Shown here: piece after piece, positions 9,800 to 19,149 of the stretch
How positions within the stretch are numbered: position 1 is the first letter of the stretch
Layout: each line of letters opens with the position of its first letter
Assembly: GCA_018969975.1 (NCBI GenBank)
Contig: JAGWXI010000013.1
Location: 1 to 44,798 of the forward strand
Direction: 5' to 3'
DNA length: 44,798 nt
Source of the DNA: Burkholderiales bacterium
GTDB taxonomy: Bacteria > Pseudomonadota > Gammaproteobacteria > Burkholderiales > Burkholderiaceae_C
Program-made: the position numbers and the translations under genes
The notes under the pieces: model-generated
What the model saw: the letters and a program-made list of their open reading frames with translations, nothing else
Told to the model about the DNA's origin: nothing
Database searches by the model: none

Positions 9800-10593
9800 A
9801 TTCGCTGGAAATTATGCTGGTATTGCTTTTGGGATTAGCAGTGGGAAGTTTTTTAAATGTCGTGATTTGGAGATTGCCACGCATGTTGGATGGAGAGATC
9901 AACCAGACCCTCACCCTCAGCAAGCCTGCCTCCTTTTGCCCAGCTTGTAAGTCCACATTGAAGGTTTGGCACAACATCCCCTTATGGAGTTATGCCTGGC
10001 TCAGAGGCCGATGCGGATTTTGTGCTGCACCTATCCATTGGCAATATCCAGCGGTCGAGTTCGCCAATGCCCTTTTGTGGCTCTTGTGCGCTTTGCATTG
10101 GGGTTTTGTACCCAGCGCCCTAGCATGGTCCATTTTTATGAGCTTCTTACTGACGCTATCGGTAATCGACGGGCAAACCACTTATCTTCCCGATGTATTG
10201 ACGCAGCCCTTGCTGTGGCTTGGTCTTCTGGCTAGCACTCTAGGTTTGACTGAAGCTTCTCCACAACAAGCCATCTGGGGAGTCTTTGCTGGTTATGGGT
10301 CACTGTGGCTGGTCGCATCTACTTTTCAACTTATGACGGGAAAGGAAGGCATGGGCGCGGGTGACTTTAAATTTCTCGCTGCCCTGGGCGCTTGGTTGGG
10401 GCCACTGGCATTGTTGCCTTTGGTGCTGATAGCCAGTATCAGCGGAGCGCTTATCGGTATTTGGATGCAAGCCACCCATCGCATGAAACACGGCGGGTAT
10501 TTGCCTTTTGGGCCCTTTCTAGCAGTGGCTGCTGTATTTCAGGCCTTGTACGGCGAGGCGAGCTTGTTTTTTTACATAAACTGGTTGTCATGA
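9796..10593 (+). CDS. pilD: prepilin peptidase / N-methyltransferase
   Basis: An inner-membrane aspartyl protease that cleaves and N-methylates type IV prepilins. The 265-aa protein has the N-terminal signature GLAVGSFLNVVIWRLPRM. Two zinc CxxC motifs form the methylation domain (CPACKSTL and CGFCAAPI). The catalytic aspartates lie in VIDGQTTYLPD and in GAGDFKFLAALG (GxGD motif). About seven to eight membrane segments are apparent. It overlaps pilC (ATGA-type) upstream and coaE (ATGA) downstream. The order pilB-pilC-pilD-coaE-zapD is standard for this group. Confidence 0.94.
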   Translation: MNSLEIMLVLLLGLAVGSFLNVVIWRLPRMLDGEINQTLTLSKPASFCPACKSTLKVWHNIPLWSYAWLRGRCGFCAAPIHWQYPAVEFANALLWLLCALHWGFVPSALAWSIFMSFLLTLSVIDGQTTYLPDVLTQPLLWLGLLASTLGLTEASPQQAIWGVFAGYGSLWLVASTFQLMTGKEGMGAGDFKFLAALGAWLGPLALLPLVLIASISGALIGIWMQATHRMKHGGYLPFGPFLAVAAVFQALYGEASLFFYINWLS

Positions 10594-11201
10594 CAAAAAT
10601 TTGCACCCCTCTACGACTTGGATTGACTGGCGGCATAGGCAGCGGAAAAAGTACGGTAGCAGGAATGCTGGCAGCACGAGGGGGTGCAGTCATCGACTCA
10701 GACGCCATAGCGCGTAGCGTTACTGCTGCTAACGGCAGTGCCATTGCAGCAATCAGCCAATCCTTTGGCGCTGAATTTCTAACCCCCGATGGCGCATTAG
10801 ACAGAGAACGTATGCGCGCGCTGGTCTTCTCTGATCTCAGCGCCAAGCTAAGACTTGAAGCAATCGTCCACCCCCTTGTTGCCATGGCCACCCAAGCGCA
10901 AGCGCAACAGGCGATCTTGTCTGGCCACACGCTTTTAATATTTGATGTTCCTTTGCTAGTGGAATCCTCTCGTTGGCGCAAATTAGTTGATCAGGTATTG
11001 GTTATCGACTGTCTTGAAAACACACAAATTGATCGAACCATGGTCAGAAGCGGGCTAACCCGCGAGGCCGTTCAAAACATCATCCGCGCACAAGCAACAA
11101 GGACACAAAGATTAGCCGCAGCAGACATTACATTGTTCAATGAAGGGCTTGATTTAGAACAGTTGCGGCTAACTGTGGACGCATTAGCACTGAATGTATG
11201 A
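10590..11201 (+). CDS. coaE: dephospho-CoA kinase
   Basis: CoaE phosphorylates the 3'-hydroxyl of dephospho-CoA, the last step of coenzyme A synthesis. The 203-aa protein has the P-loop GLTGGIGSGKST at its N-terminus, followed by VIDSDAIAR and the family segments FDVPLLVES and VLVIDC. The frame is open upstream inside pilD, but the ATG at 10590 overlaps the pilD stop (ATGA) and gives the normal length, so I take it as the start. Confidence 0.96.
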   Translation: MTKICTPLRLGLTGGIGSGKSTVAGMLAARGGAVIDSDAIARSVTAANGSAIAAISQSFGAEFLTPDGALDRERMRALVFSDLSAKLRLEAIVHPLVAMATQAQAQQAILSGHTLLIFDVPLLVESSRWRKLVDQVLVIDCLENTQIDRTMVRSGLTREAVQNIIRAQATRTQRLAAADITLFNEGLDLEQLRLTVDALALNV

Positions 11202-11243
11202 TGGTGGGAGTCAATTTCGGCGCTGCTATATTCGTTTTTCCAC

Positions 11244-11996
11244 GTGATTCTTTACGAACATCCCTTTAACGAACGCGTTCGCACCTATTTGCGTTTAGAG
11301 CATCTATTCAAGCGTTTTGAATCGCTCAATTTGCGCGACACGCCTATTGATAATCACTTTGCTTTGACTACCTTGTTTGAATTGGTAGAAGCTGGTGGTC
11401 GCACCGATATCAAGTCAGACATTCTTAAAGACCTAGAGCGTCACAAACAACAATTCACCGCTCTAAAAGGCAATCCTTCTGTTTCTGAAGAAGCTCTTAT
11501 CCAATTGCTAGAGCAACTCGAACGTTGCTTTAGCGGATTAAATGCTGCCATCGGAAAAATTGGGCAAAACATTCTTGACAACGAGTGGCTTACGTCTTTG
11601 CGCAACCGCGTCACGATTCCAGGAGGCACTTGCTCTTTTGATTTGCCCGCCTACCATGCGTGGCAGCACCAAGACTCTGGTACCCGCAGAGCGGACATAC
11701 AACGCTGGGCCAATGCGTTTCAACCCATGAACGCTTCCGTCAACTTGCTCCTGTCTTTGATGCGCGATACAGGAACCACCCAAAAAATGATGGCAATGGG
11801 CGGGCAGTTCCAACAATCACTCGCACAAGGAAGGTTTATGTTGATGCGCGTGGCAATTGACCCCAAGCTTGGTTTTATCCCAGAAATAAGCGGCAATCGC
11901 TTGATGATTTGGGTTCGCATGATGCGCCAAGATGGTGATGGTCGCCTGCAACATAGTACCGATGATGTGCCTTTTGAGATGGCGCTCTGCGTTTAG
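11244..11996 (+). CDS. zapD: cell division protein ZapD (FtsZ-bundling)
   Basis: ZapD binds the FtsZ C-terminus and cross-links filaments at the Z ring. The 250-aa protein has the family's opening ILYEHPFNERVRTYLRLEHL, the helical bundle that follows, and the beta domain containing CSFDLPAYHAW. The start is GTG at 11244, 42 nt after the coaE stop, with no clear Shine-Dalgarno. In related genomes zapD is followed by a small yacG gene. Here zapD ends only 2 bp from the convergent mutT stop, so no yacG is present at this spot. Confidence 0.94.
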   Translation: MILYEHPFNERVRTYLRLEHLFKRFESLNLRDTPIDNHFALTTLFELVEAGGRTDIKSDILKDLERHKQQFTALKGNPSVSEEALIQLLEQLERCFSGLNAAIGKIGQNILDNEWLTSLRNRVTIPGGTCSFDLPAYHAWQHQDSGTRRADIQRWANAFQPMNASVNLLLSLMRDTGTTQKMMAMGGQFQQSLAQGRFMLMRVAIDPKLGFIPEISGNRLMIWVRMMRQDGDGRLQHSTDDVPFEMALCV

Positions 11997-11998
11997 CG

Positions 11999-12478
11999 TT
12001 AATTCGCCAGATTACTTCCCACAAAACCTCTCTCGTCAGCAAACCATTCCAGCACCGGCAAGGTACCCGGCAACACTGGTTGAACCGTTACTGGCAATTG
12101 TTGCCACGCATACATTTGCGCTTCACGCATTTGCAACTTACCTGACCAGCGCTTGACCTTGCAAAAATTCAATTGCACCATGGCGTGCGGGTAATCGATC
12201 TGCTCGGTCTTCCAAGCAACGCAGTCTTCGATGGTGATCCCAATTTCTTCTTGCAATTCTCTTTTTAGTGCTTGGGCAACGGTTTCACCTAATTCGAGCT
12301 TGCCGCCAGGAAACTCCCAGTAGCCTGCATAGGCTTTGCCCTCTGGGCGGCTAGTGAGCAAGAATGCGTCGTCACTACGAATCAATACCCCAACAGCAAC
12401 CTGTACCAATTGGCGATCGGCTGAACGCGGAATTTGCGCATCCACTAGGCGAACGGTGGTGGGTTCAGGGAGAGACAC
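11999..12478 (-). CDS. mutT: MutT-type Nudix hydrolase (8-oxo-dGTP diphosphatase)
   Basis: Sanitises the nucleotide pool by hydrolysing oxidised dGTP. The 159-aa protein carries a full Nudix box, GGKLELGETVAQALKRELQE followed by EIGI, preceded by the substrate-site pattern LTSRPEGKAYAGYWEFPGGK typical of MutT proper. An N-terminal extension of about 20 residues precedes the domain. It lies downstream of the AAA-type ATPase gene with a 19-bp gap, probably in one operon. Confidence 0.9.
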   Translation of the reverse strand: MSLPEPTTVRLVDAQIPRSADRQLVQVAVGVLIRSDDAFLLTSRPEGKAYAGYWEFPGGKLELGETVAQALKRELQEEIGITIEDCVAWKTEQIDYPHAMVQLNFCKVKRWSGKLQMREAQMYAWQQLPVTVQPVLPGTLPVLEWFADERGFVGSNLAN

Positions 12479-12497
12479 AACGCAAAGTCAAAGACGA

Positions 12498-13388
12498 CTA
12501 GCGCGTCACAACATGCTTACCCGCATAGTCACGCGCAAACTGGTAGGCCACCCGACCACTGCGTGAACCGCGCTCCAGTGCCCAGACCAAAGCCTCGGGT
12601 TTGGCAGCAGCAATTGCAACAGCGCTCACCCCAAATGAAGACAACCACTGCGCGGTGATCGCTAAGTATTCGTCTTGGCTAAAGGGATAAAAACTCACCC
12701 ACAAACCAAAGCGCTCAGAGAGTGAAATTTTTTCTTCCACACCTTCACCTGGATGCACTTCACCGTCATCGGTATGGGTGTAGGTGAGGTTTTCTTTCAT
12801 GTACTCGGGCAAGAGATGGCGACGGTTACTAGTGGCATAGATCAAAACATTGGCAGAGGATGCAGCCACCGTACCGTCCAAAATAGATTTCAAAGCCTTG
12901 TAGCCCGGTTCGCCATCTTCAAAACTCAGGTCGTCGCAATAGACGATGAATTTTTCTGCGCGCTCTGCAACGACTTCGATGATGTCTGGCAAATCGACCA
13001 AGTCAGCTTTGTCCACTTCGATCAAACGCAATCCGCGGGGCGCATAGGTATTCAAACATGCTTTGATGAGCGAAGACTTGCCCGTACCGCGTGCGCCGGT
13101 CAACAACACATTGTTGGCAGGCAAACCATTGACGAACTGTTCAGTGTTGCGTTGGATTTTTTCTTTTTGCTGATCAATCTCTTTGAGGTCCTGCAAGCCC
13201 AGTTGCGCGACGTGGCGCACAGGCTCCAAGGTGCCGTGACCACTGCTGCGTTTGCGATAACGGTAGGCCACGCTAGCTGACCAATCGGGTGCTTGCAAGG
13301 GTTGCGGTAATACAGACTCGATGCGCTGCATCAAAGCCTCTGCACGTTGGAGCACGCGTTCTAAACTGCTAGACAAATCTGTTTGCAT
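12498..13388 (-). CDS. AAA-type ATPase of the DUF815 family
   Basis: An ATP-binding protein of unknown process found between argJ and mutT in this bacterial group. Residues 86-110 hold the P-loop GARGTGKSSLIK. Walker B-like IVYCDDLSFEDGE lies further on, followed by LIYATSNRRHLLPEYM (sensor 1-like Asn) and an arginine-rich C-terminal region. I chose the ATG at 13388 (MQTDLSSS), 296 aa, because CGGAG lies 7 nt upstream. The open frame extends 60 bp further into argJ. It begins 2 bp from the argJ stop and is likely translated from the same mRNA. Confidence 0.88.
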   Translation of the reverse strand: MQTDLSSSLERVLQRAEALMQRIESVLPQPLQAPDWSASVAYRYRKRSSGHGTLEPVRHVAQLGLQDLKEIDQQKEKIQRNTEQFVNGLPANNVLLTGARGTGKSSLIKACLNTYAPRGLRLIEVDKADLVDLPDIIEVVAERAEKFIVYCDDLSFEDGEPGYKALKSILDGTVAASSANVLIYATSNRRHLLPEYMKENLTYTHTDDGEVHPGEGVEEKISLSERFGLWVSFYPFSQDEYLAITAQWLSSFGVSAVAIAAAKPEALVWALERGSRSGRVAYQFARDYAGKHVVTR

Positions 13389-13390
13389 GA

Positions 13391-14668
13391 TTAACTCCGG
13401 TAGTCTGCGTTGATGCTCACGTACTCGTGGCTCAAATCGCAAGTCCATACCGTCTCGCTGGCAACACCGCGACCTAACACTACACGTACTGTGATTTCAG
13501 ATTGCTGCATCACGCGCTGGCCGTCTTCTTCTTTGTAAGCGGGATTGCGACCGCCATTGACTGCAACATGCACATCGTCTAGGTAGAGATCGATCTTGGT
13601 TTGGTCTAAATCTGTGATGCCGGCATAGCCCACAGCCGCCAAAATGCGACCGAGGTTGGGATCGCTGGCGAAAAAGGCAGTTTTAACCAAGGGCGAGTGA
13701 CTGATGGCATAGGCCACTTGTAAGCATTCAGCACTATTGCGACCGCCTTCAATTTGCACGGTGATGAACTTGGTAGCGCCTTCACCGTCTCGCACAATCG
13801 CTTGTGCGAGTTGACGCGCTACTTGTAGCATCGCTTGGTACAAGGCCTTGCCTTCTGCACTTTCCAAAGTGGTGATGGGCGCGTGGCCTGCTTTGTTGGT
13901 AGCGATGAATACAAATGAATCGTTGGTCGATGTGTCGCCATCGACCGTGATGCGGTTGAACGATCCTTCGGCCAATGCAAAGGTCAAGGCGTGCATCAAT
14001 TCAGGTGCGACGCAGGCATCGGTTGCCATGAAACCCAACATAGTCGCCATATTCGGGTGGATCATGCCCGCGCCTTTGCTGATACCCGTCACGTTGATGG
14101 TCTTGCCAGCAATCATGGTTTGTGTGCTGGCTGCTTTGGGCACTGTATCGGTTGTCATGATGCCCTCTGCGGCGTCCAACCACTGCTGTGAAGAAGGTGC
14201 ATTTCCCGCAGCTGTGATGGCAGCCGGCAATCCCGCCACGATACGTGTGTGGGGCAAGGGCTCCATGATCACGCCGGTAGAAAAAGGTAGCACCTGCCGC
14301 GGTTGAATGGAGATCGCTTGCGCCAAAGCTTCACAAGTAGCATGCGCACGCTTTAAGCCTTCTTCACCCGTACCAGCGTTGGCATTGCCTGTGTTGATCA
14401 ACAAAGCACGAATACCTTGACTGACACCTAAGGGCCTGTCCTCAGGCTTTGCTTGTGTAGCTGCTAAATGCTGACGGCAAATTTGCACTGGTGCTGCACA
14501 GAAACGGTTTTGGGTAAAGACGCCACCTACAGATGCGCCTTCGTCGATCAACACCACCGTTAAATCTTTACGACCTGCTTTTTTGATGCCAGCTTGAGTG
14601 ACGCCGATACGAAGACCTTTGATGGAGTGGAGTTGGGCAGCAATTGGAGTTGCGAGGTGAACGGACAT
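13391..14668 (-). CDS. argJ: bifunctional glutamate N-acetyltransferase / amino-acid acetyltransferase
   Basis: ArgJ transfers the acetyl group from N-acetylornithine to glutamate in the cyclic arginine pathway, and may also use acetyl-CoA. The 425-aa proenzyme cleaves itself before Thr209 in the motif [19 protein letters not shown], giving alpha and beta chains. Other conserved elements are [11 protein letters not shown] and [11 protein letters not shown] take the ATG at 14668 (MSVHLATP), which leaves 44 bp after secA. The frame continues upstream into the secA 3' end but homologues start at MSV/MAV. Confidence 0.95.
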   Translation of the reverse strand: MSVHLATPIAAQLHSIKGLRIGVTQAGIKKAGRKDLTVVLIDEGASVGGVFTQNRFCAAPVQICRQHLAATQAKPEDRPLGVSQGIRALLINTGNANAGTGEEGLKRAHATCEALAQAISIQPRQVLPFSTGVIMEPLPHTRIVAGLPAAITAAGNAPSSQQWLDAAEGIMTTDTVPKAASTQTMIAGKTINVTGISKGAGMIHPNMATMLGFMATDACVAPELMHALTFALAEGSFNRITVDGDTSTNDSFVFIATNKAGHAPITTLESAEGKALYQAMLQVARQLAQAIVRDGEGATKFITVQIEGGRNSAECLQVAYAISHSPLVKTAFFASDPNLGRILAAVGYAGITDLDQTKIDLYLDDVHVAVNGGRNPAYKEEDGQRVMQQSEITVRVVLGRGVASETVWTCDLSHEYVSINADYRS

Positions 14669-14712
14669 AGCAGTTTGGGAAATCGAAGTGTTTTTGAGGA
14701 GCTGTGTGTTTA

Positions 14713-17457
14713 TTAACTCAATTGCCCATGACAAAACTTGAACTTCTTACCGCTGCCACAAGGGCAAGGTTGATTGCGGCCAACGACGGGAAACTTCTCG
14801 GCGAAAGTAGACCTATCCATCGTTGTTTCAGCTTCGCCAGTTTCATTAGGTGCTGAATATGTGACGTTGTGGATTTTCTCTGCACGCTCTTCCAAGTCTT
14901 GCGCGGCTTGTTCGATTTGGGTATTCGATTCAATCTTCACTGTCATCAAAACACGCGTAACTTCGACCTTCACCATGTCGAGCAACTGGCCAAATAATTC
15001 GAACGCTTCACGCTTGTATTCCTGTTTGGGTTGCTTTTGTGCGTAACCTCTCAGGTGAATACCTTGGCGCAAGTAATCTAAGGCCGCCAAATGCTCACGC
15101 CAATGGCTGTCAATGTTTTGCAACAACACCACGCGCATGAAGGGCGTGAATTGGTCTAAGCCGACACGGTCCACTTTGGCTTGGAAGGCTTCGTTAGCTG
15201 CCATGACCACATGGTCAACGATGTCGACATCGGTAATCGCCGAAGCGTCTTTGACCATGTCAACCAAGGGCAACTCGATTTGCCACTCTTGCGCCAAGAC
15301 GCGTTGCAAGGCAGCGATGTCCCATTGTTCTTCTACGGATTCTTCGGGCACATACTGGCGCACCAATTCGACAAAGGTGCCTTCGCGCAAACCTGCGATT
15401 TGTGCGGAAAGATCTGACGCATCCAAGATGTCGTTGCGCTGCTGATAAATCACTCGGCGTTGGTCGTTGGATACGTCGTCGTATTCGAGCAGTTGTTTGC
15501 GTATATCGAAATTACGTGCTTCTACTTTGCGTTGTGCACTCTCGATACTGCGCGTGACCATGCCCGCTTCAATCGCCTCACCCTCGGGCATGTTGAGGCG
15601 GTCCATGATGGCCTTGACACGCTCACCCGCAAAAATGCGCATCAACGCATCATCTAAGCTCAAATAAAAGCGTGAGGAACCTGGGTCACCTTGGCGGCCT
15701 GAGCGTCCGCGCAATTGGTTGTCAATACGGCGCGACTCGTGGCGCTCGGTGGCGATGATGCGCAAGCCACCCAAAGACTTCACATGCTCGTGGTCCTTGG
15801 TCCACTGCACGCGCAAGGCATCTATTTCTTTCTTCTTGGCTTGTGCATCTAGCGACGCATTGGCCTCGACTTCCGTAATGAGTTTCTCGACGTTACCGCC
15901 CAAGACGATGTCGGTACCACGTCCTGCCATGTTGGTCGCGATGGTGATCATCTTGGCACGGCCAGCTTGCGCGACGATATCGGCTTCACGCGCGTGTTGC
16001 TTGGCATTGAGCACTTGGTGCGGCAACTTGGCCTTGTCCAACATTTCTGCAATCAGCTCTGAGTTTTCAATAGACGTGGTACCAACCAGAACAGGTTGTC
16101 CGCGCTGGTAACACTCGCCGATATCATCAATTGCAGCTTTGTATTTTTCTTGCGTTGTCTTGTAAACGCGATCGTGTTGGTCTTCACGACGGCTTGCGCG
16201 GTTAGGTGGCACCACCAAAGTTTCAAGGCCATAAATTTCTTGAAATTCGTAAGCCTCAGTGTCTGCAGTTCCCGTCATGCCGCCGAGCTTTTTGTAGAGG
16301 CGGAAATAATTTTGGAAGGTGATGGAAGCCATGGTCTGGTTTTCCGCCTGGATTTGCACACCCTCTTTGGCTTCTACCGCTTGGTGCAATCCATCGCTCC
16401 AACGACGGCCTGTCATCAAGCGGCCTGTGAATTCGTCGACGATCACAATCTCGCCGTTTTGGTTCACATAGTGTTGGTCGCGGTGGTAGAGATGGTTGGC
16501 GCGCAAAGCCGCATACAGGTGGTGCACCAAGCTGATATTCGCGGGGTCATACAGCGACGCGCCTGAAGGCAAGAGCCCGCGGCTATTGAGCAAGCTCTCG
16601 GCTTTCTCATGGCCTTGCTCTGTCAAGAACACTTGGTGCGATTTTTCGTCGACCGTGAAGTCACCTGGTGTGATGATGCCCTCGCCCGTGCGTGGGTCTT
16701 CCTCGCCGACTTGGCGGGTCAGCATGGGCACAACTTGGTTGATGGCCACATAGAGCTCAGTATGGTCTTCAGCTTGTCCGCTGATGATCAATGGTGTGCG
16801 GGCTTCGTCGATCAGAATCGAATCGACTTCGTCGACGATGGCATAGTGCATGCCACGCTGCACACGGTCTTCCACTTCGTAGACCATGTTGTCTCGCAAA
16901 TAATCAAAGCCAAATTCGTTGTTGGTGCCGTAGGTGATGTCTGCACGGTAGGCGGCTTGTTTGTCAGCGCGCGGCATTTGTGGCAAGTTCACGCCTACAG
17001 ACAAACCTAGGAAGTTATAAAGACGACCCATCCACTGCGCGTCGCGGTTGGCCAAGTAGTCGTTCACTGTGACCACATGCACGCCTTTTCCTGTCAGTGC
17101 ATTGAGGTAAACGGGCAAAGTAGCGGTCAAAGTTTTGCCTTCACCCGTTCGCATCTCTGCCACTTTCCCTTGGTGCAGTGCGATACCGCCGACCAACTGC
17201 ACATCGAAGTGGCGCATTTTCATCACGCGCTTAGATGCTTCACGCACTACAGCAAATGCTTCTGGCAATACGCTATCCATGTCTTCGCCTTGCTGCAGTC
17301 GGGCTTTGAACGCATCGGTTTTAGCGCGCAATGCTTCGTCGCTCAAGGATTCCAATGCACTTTCTAATGCGTTGATCTGCGCGACGGTTTTGCGATAGGT
17401 TTTAAGCATCCGATCGTTACGGCTGCCAAAAATAGAGGTCAGTAATTTAAAAGCCAT
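14713..17457 (-). CDS. secA: preprotein translocase motor SecA
   Basis: SecA is the ATPase that pushes unfolded preproteins through SecYEG. The 914-aa protein has Walker A MRTGEGKT (102-109), DEAD-type motif [19 protein letters not shown], motif VI region [16 protein letters not shown], the helical scaffold and wing domains, and a C-terminal zinc motif [13 protein letters not shown] that binds SecB and phospholipids. Length is normal for betaproteobacteria. It is divergent from the DciA-like gene. Confidence 0.98.
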   Translation of the reverse strand: MAFKLLTSIFGSRNDRMLKTYRKTVAQINALESALESLSDEALRAKTDAFKARLQQGEDMDSVLPEAFAVVREASKRVMKMRHFDVQLVGGIALHQGKVAEMRTGEGKTLTATLPVYLNALTGKGVHVVTVNDYLANRDAQWMGRLYNFLGLSVGVNLPQMPRADKQAAYRADITYGTNNEFGFDYLRDNMVYEVEDRVQRGMHYAIVDEVDSILIDEARTPLIISGQAEDHTELYVAINQVVPMLTRQVGEEDPRTGEGIITPGDFTVDEKSHQVFLTEQGHEKAESLLNSRGLLPSGASLYDPANISLVHHLYAALRANHLYHRDQHYVNQNGEIVIVDEFTGRLMTGRRWSDGLHQAVEAKEGVQIQAENQTMASITFQNYFRLYKKLGGMTGTADTEAYEFQEIYGLETLVVPPNRASRREDQHDRVYKTTQEKYKAAIDDIGECYQRGQPVLVGTTSIENSELIAEMLDKAKLPHQVLNAKQHAREADIVAQAGRAKMITIATNMAGRGTDIVLGGNVEKLITEVEANASLDAQAKKKEIDALRVQWTKDHEHVKSLGGLRIIATERHESRRIDNQLRGRSGRQGDPGSSRFYLSLDDALMRIFAGERVKAIMDRLNMPEGEAIEAGMVTRSIESAQRKVEARNFDIRKQLLEYDDVSNDQRRVIYQQRNDILDASDLSAQIAGLREGTFVELVRQYVPEESVEEQWDIAALQRVLAQEWQIELPLVDMVKDASAITDVDIVDHVVMAANEAFQAKVDRVGLDQFTPFMRVVLLQNIDSHWREHLAALDYLRQGIHLRGYAQKQPKQEYKREAFELFGQLLDMVKVEVTRVLMTVKIESNTQIEQAAQDLEERAEKIHNVTYSAPNETGEAETTMDRSTFAEKFPVVGRNQPCPCGSGKKFKFCHGQLS

Positions 17458-17575
17458 GCGTGCAATGCAGTGTTTTTTTGGATGTGTTGTCGCAAAAAAA
17501 CCGCAATTTCCTTTTTAGAAGGCGTGAAAGGTCAAGCCCTCTATTTTAACCGCCACAAGATCGCATAATGCCTCC

Positions 17576-17971
17576 ATGCGACAGCCGCCTCCAGACACAT
17601 CTTCAAAGCGATCAGACTCACTCGCAGCATTGCGCAATTTGGGATACAACGCTGCGCCCAAGTCCCATCTCGTTCTTCGCGGCAAATCGCAATCGGTCGC
17701 GCAAATCATGGACGGCGCCACGTCTCTCTCGCAGCTCCAAGCGCTTGCGCGCGACGGACAAAACCGCTTGCAAGCCATTCTTCCTCTATTACCCGTTTCA
17801 ATGCGAGGTCTTGTGCAGTCAGGTGGCGTGGAAAGCCAAGCTTGGTGCATCTTGGTTCCCAATAGCGCCGTAGCCGCAAAACTGCGTCAACTTTTACCCT
17901 CGTTGTGCGCGCACTTGAGAACCAAGGGATGGGATGTGCAAACTATCCAGTTAAAAGTGACTAAGGCCTAG
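17576..17971 (+). CDS. DciA-like (DUF721) protein
   Basis: A small basic protein of the DUF721 type, related to DciA, which helps load the replicative helicase in bacteria without DnaC. The 131-aa sequence has LSQLQALARDGQNRLQAILP followed by WCILVPNSAVAAKLRQLLPSL, the core pattern of the family, and a terminal strand QTIQLKVTKA. The N-terminal 20 residues look disordered. The gene beside and divergent from secA is commonly DUF721 in this order. The start ATG at 17576 is the first in frame; a weak Shine-Dalgarno makes it slightly uncertain. Confidence 0.75.
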   Translation: MRQPPPDTSSKRSDSLAALRNLGYNAAPKSHLVLRGKSQSVAQIMDGATSLSQLQALARDGQNRLQAILPLLPVSMRGLVQSGGVESQAWCILVPNSAVAAKLRQLLPSLCAHLRTKGWDVQTIQLKVTKA

Positions 17972-18010
17972 CTTTTGGTTTTTTGTAGTTACAGGTAGAG
18001 CGCAATATTT

Positions 18011-18772
18011 ATGTTTTATCTATCCAAAATTTTGTCTGCTATCACCCAACCTATGTTTTGGCTCGGAGTTTGGTGGTTTGCTGCGCTTTTAATCATCTCT
18101 AAATGGCGGGGCACAGCTTTGCGAATGCTCTGGTTTGGTTGGTTGGTTTTGTTTTTGCTTGGATTCGAAGCATTTCCCAATATGTTGCTGCGTCCATTGG
18201 AGAACCGCTACTCAGCACCTCAGCCAAAAGATATTGTTTCCCATGCGGGCTTTATTGTTCTTGGTGGTGCTACCGGACACCCCAGTAGTTTTTTAGAGCA
18301 CGGACAAGTGCCTTTGGGTAGCGCCGCTGAGCGCATGACTGTTCCTGTGGGTTGGATGCGATCTCACAACCATTTCGAATTGGTTTTCTCTGGAGGGGAA
18401 GGCCGCATGATGGCCACTGGCACAACTGAAGCTAGTTTGGCTTCTGCGTTTTATAAAGAGCAAGGTCTGGATATGCAACGCGTGCGCCTTGAGGACGGAT
18501 CGCGCAACACCAGAGAAAACGCACAAAGTGTTGCCACCTTGCTTGGGGACAGTTGCCAAAAAAAATGGCTACTCGTGACGTCTGCATCACATATGCCAAG
18601 GTCCATGGAAGAGTTCAACGCCGTTGGTTGCCACGTGACGCCTTACCCCGTTGACTTTCAGACTTCAAGCAACACCGCATGGACCGAGTATGCATTGGTC
18701 AGTAGTCTGATGCGCTGGCAAGTAGCTTTGCATGAGTGGTTGGGCTTAACTGTTTACGCCTTGACCCGATGA
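18011..18772 (+). CDS. YdcF/ElyC-family membrane protein (DUF218)
   Basis: The 253-aa protein starts with two hydrophobic segments (about 9-30 and 36-58). These precede a DUF218 domain with FIVLGGATGHPS, the glutamate-containing SGGEGRMMATGTTEA, EDGSRNTRENAQS and WLLVTSASHMPRSMEEF. This is the order of motifs seen in ElyC, implicated in envelope and lipid-carrier homeostasis in E. coli. Catalytic activity is unproven for the family. It follows the DciA-like gene at 39 bp and is followed by a hairpin at 18787-18811, which marks the end of the core block before the accessory island. Confidence 0.88.
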   Translation: MFYLSKILSAITQPMFWLGVWWFAALLIISKWRGTALRMLWFGWLVLFLLGFEAFPNMLLRPLENRYSAPQPKDIVSHAGFIVLGGATGHPSSFLEHGQVPLGSAAERMTVPVGWMRSHNHFELVFSGGEGRMMATGTTEASLASAFYKEQGLDMQRVRLEDGSRNTRENAQSVATLLGDSCQKKWLLVTSASHMPRSMEEFNAVGCHVTPYPVDFQTSSNTAWTEYALVSSLMRWQVALHEWLGLTVYALTR

Positions 18773-18786
18773 GCAAATCAAAAAAA

Positions 18787-18811
18787 CCAGTTCTTCTTGT
18801 GGAAGAACTGG
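18787..18811. terminator. bidirectional hairpin terminator after the ElyC-like gene
   Basis: Perfect 10-bp stem CCAGTTCTTC (18787-18796) / GAAGAACTGG (18802-18811) with a 5-nt loop. On the plus strand only CTTTC follows. On the minus strand a run of seven T follows (A run at 18780-18786). It is therefore a better terminator for something transcribed leftward from the island side than for the upstream gene. Confidence 0.7.
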
Positions 18812-19149
18812 CTTTCAAAGTGTTGCTGTGTAGTTTACTGCTATCTACGTCCAACCTTCCGAGCCCTGAGTAATACCGGGTGCGTGTGCGTAGAGATGGA
18901 GATAGATCGATGAGACCCTTTTGGGTGGCGTCTCAGGCCGCGCCGGGTTGTCTGCCCTTGCCCTGTCTCCGCCATAGAGCAAATGGACACGCGGGTTATT
19001 TGAAAATTTCGAATAAGTGAACTTTCCTGGCGGACGGCTGCCCGTCTCTGAAACCCGAGTTGGGGCTAGATAGCACTGCTGCGGGTTGGTTCGGTAAGGA
19101 GAGTAAATCGCAGATAGATTTTTCGATACGCGCATTACTGCAGGTGCAA
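18812..19149. other. 338-bp intergenic region, structured, no convincing gene
   Basis: No protein I can support lies here. The region has several inverted repeats: TGAGAC/GTCTCA (18911-18916 with 18930-18935), arms TTATTTGAAA/TTTCGAATAA with one mismatch (18996-19016), GACGG/CCGTC (19033-19046) and CGGGTT/AACCCG (18992-18997 with 19052-19057). Leftward transcription would end at the hairpin with a seven-T tail. That arrangement fits a structured non-coding RNA of roughly 300-350 nt on the minus strand, but it does not show the conserved cores I know for tmRNA, RNase P RNA or SRP RNA. A 96-codon open frame (18845-19135, minus) is present but has no recognisable domain. Confidence 0.3.

Noticed and set aside
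10392-10589. N-terminal extension of coaE
   Set aside because: It is pilD read in another frame; ATG 10590 gives the normal coaE start.
13848-14306. 152-codon plus-strand open frame
   Set aside because: Antisense to argJ, a clear gene.
14669-14734. Extension of argJ upstream of ATG 14668
   Set aside because: Overlaps secA and lacks family similarity.
18930-18985. tRNA-like 3' end (CCTGTCTCCGCCA on the plus strand)
   Set aside because: No T arm with the GTTCGA core and no pairing acceptor or anticodon arms could be found.
18845-19135. 96-codon minus-strand open frame in the intergenic region
   Set aside because: No recognisable domain and low-complexity composition; its span coincides with inverted repeats and a leftward terminator. 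Kept only as part of the possible ncRNA region.
18812-19149. Left-hand copy of the tRNA-Thr 3' end as an attachment site
   Set aside because: Read the whole region for TGGTGCCGCTTGTCGG and similar; no match found.
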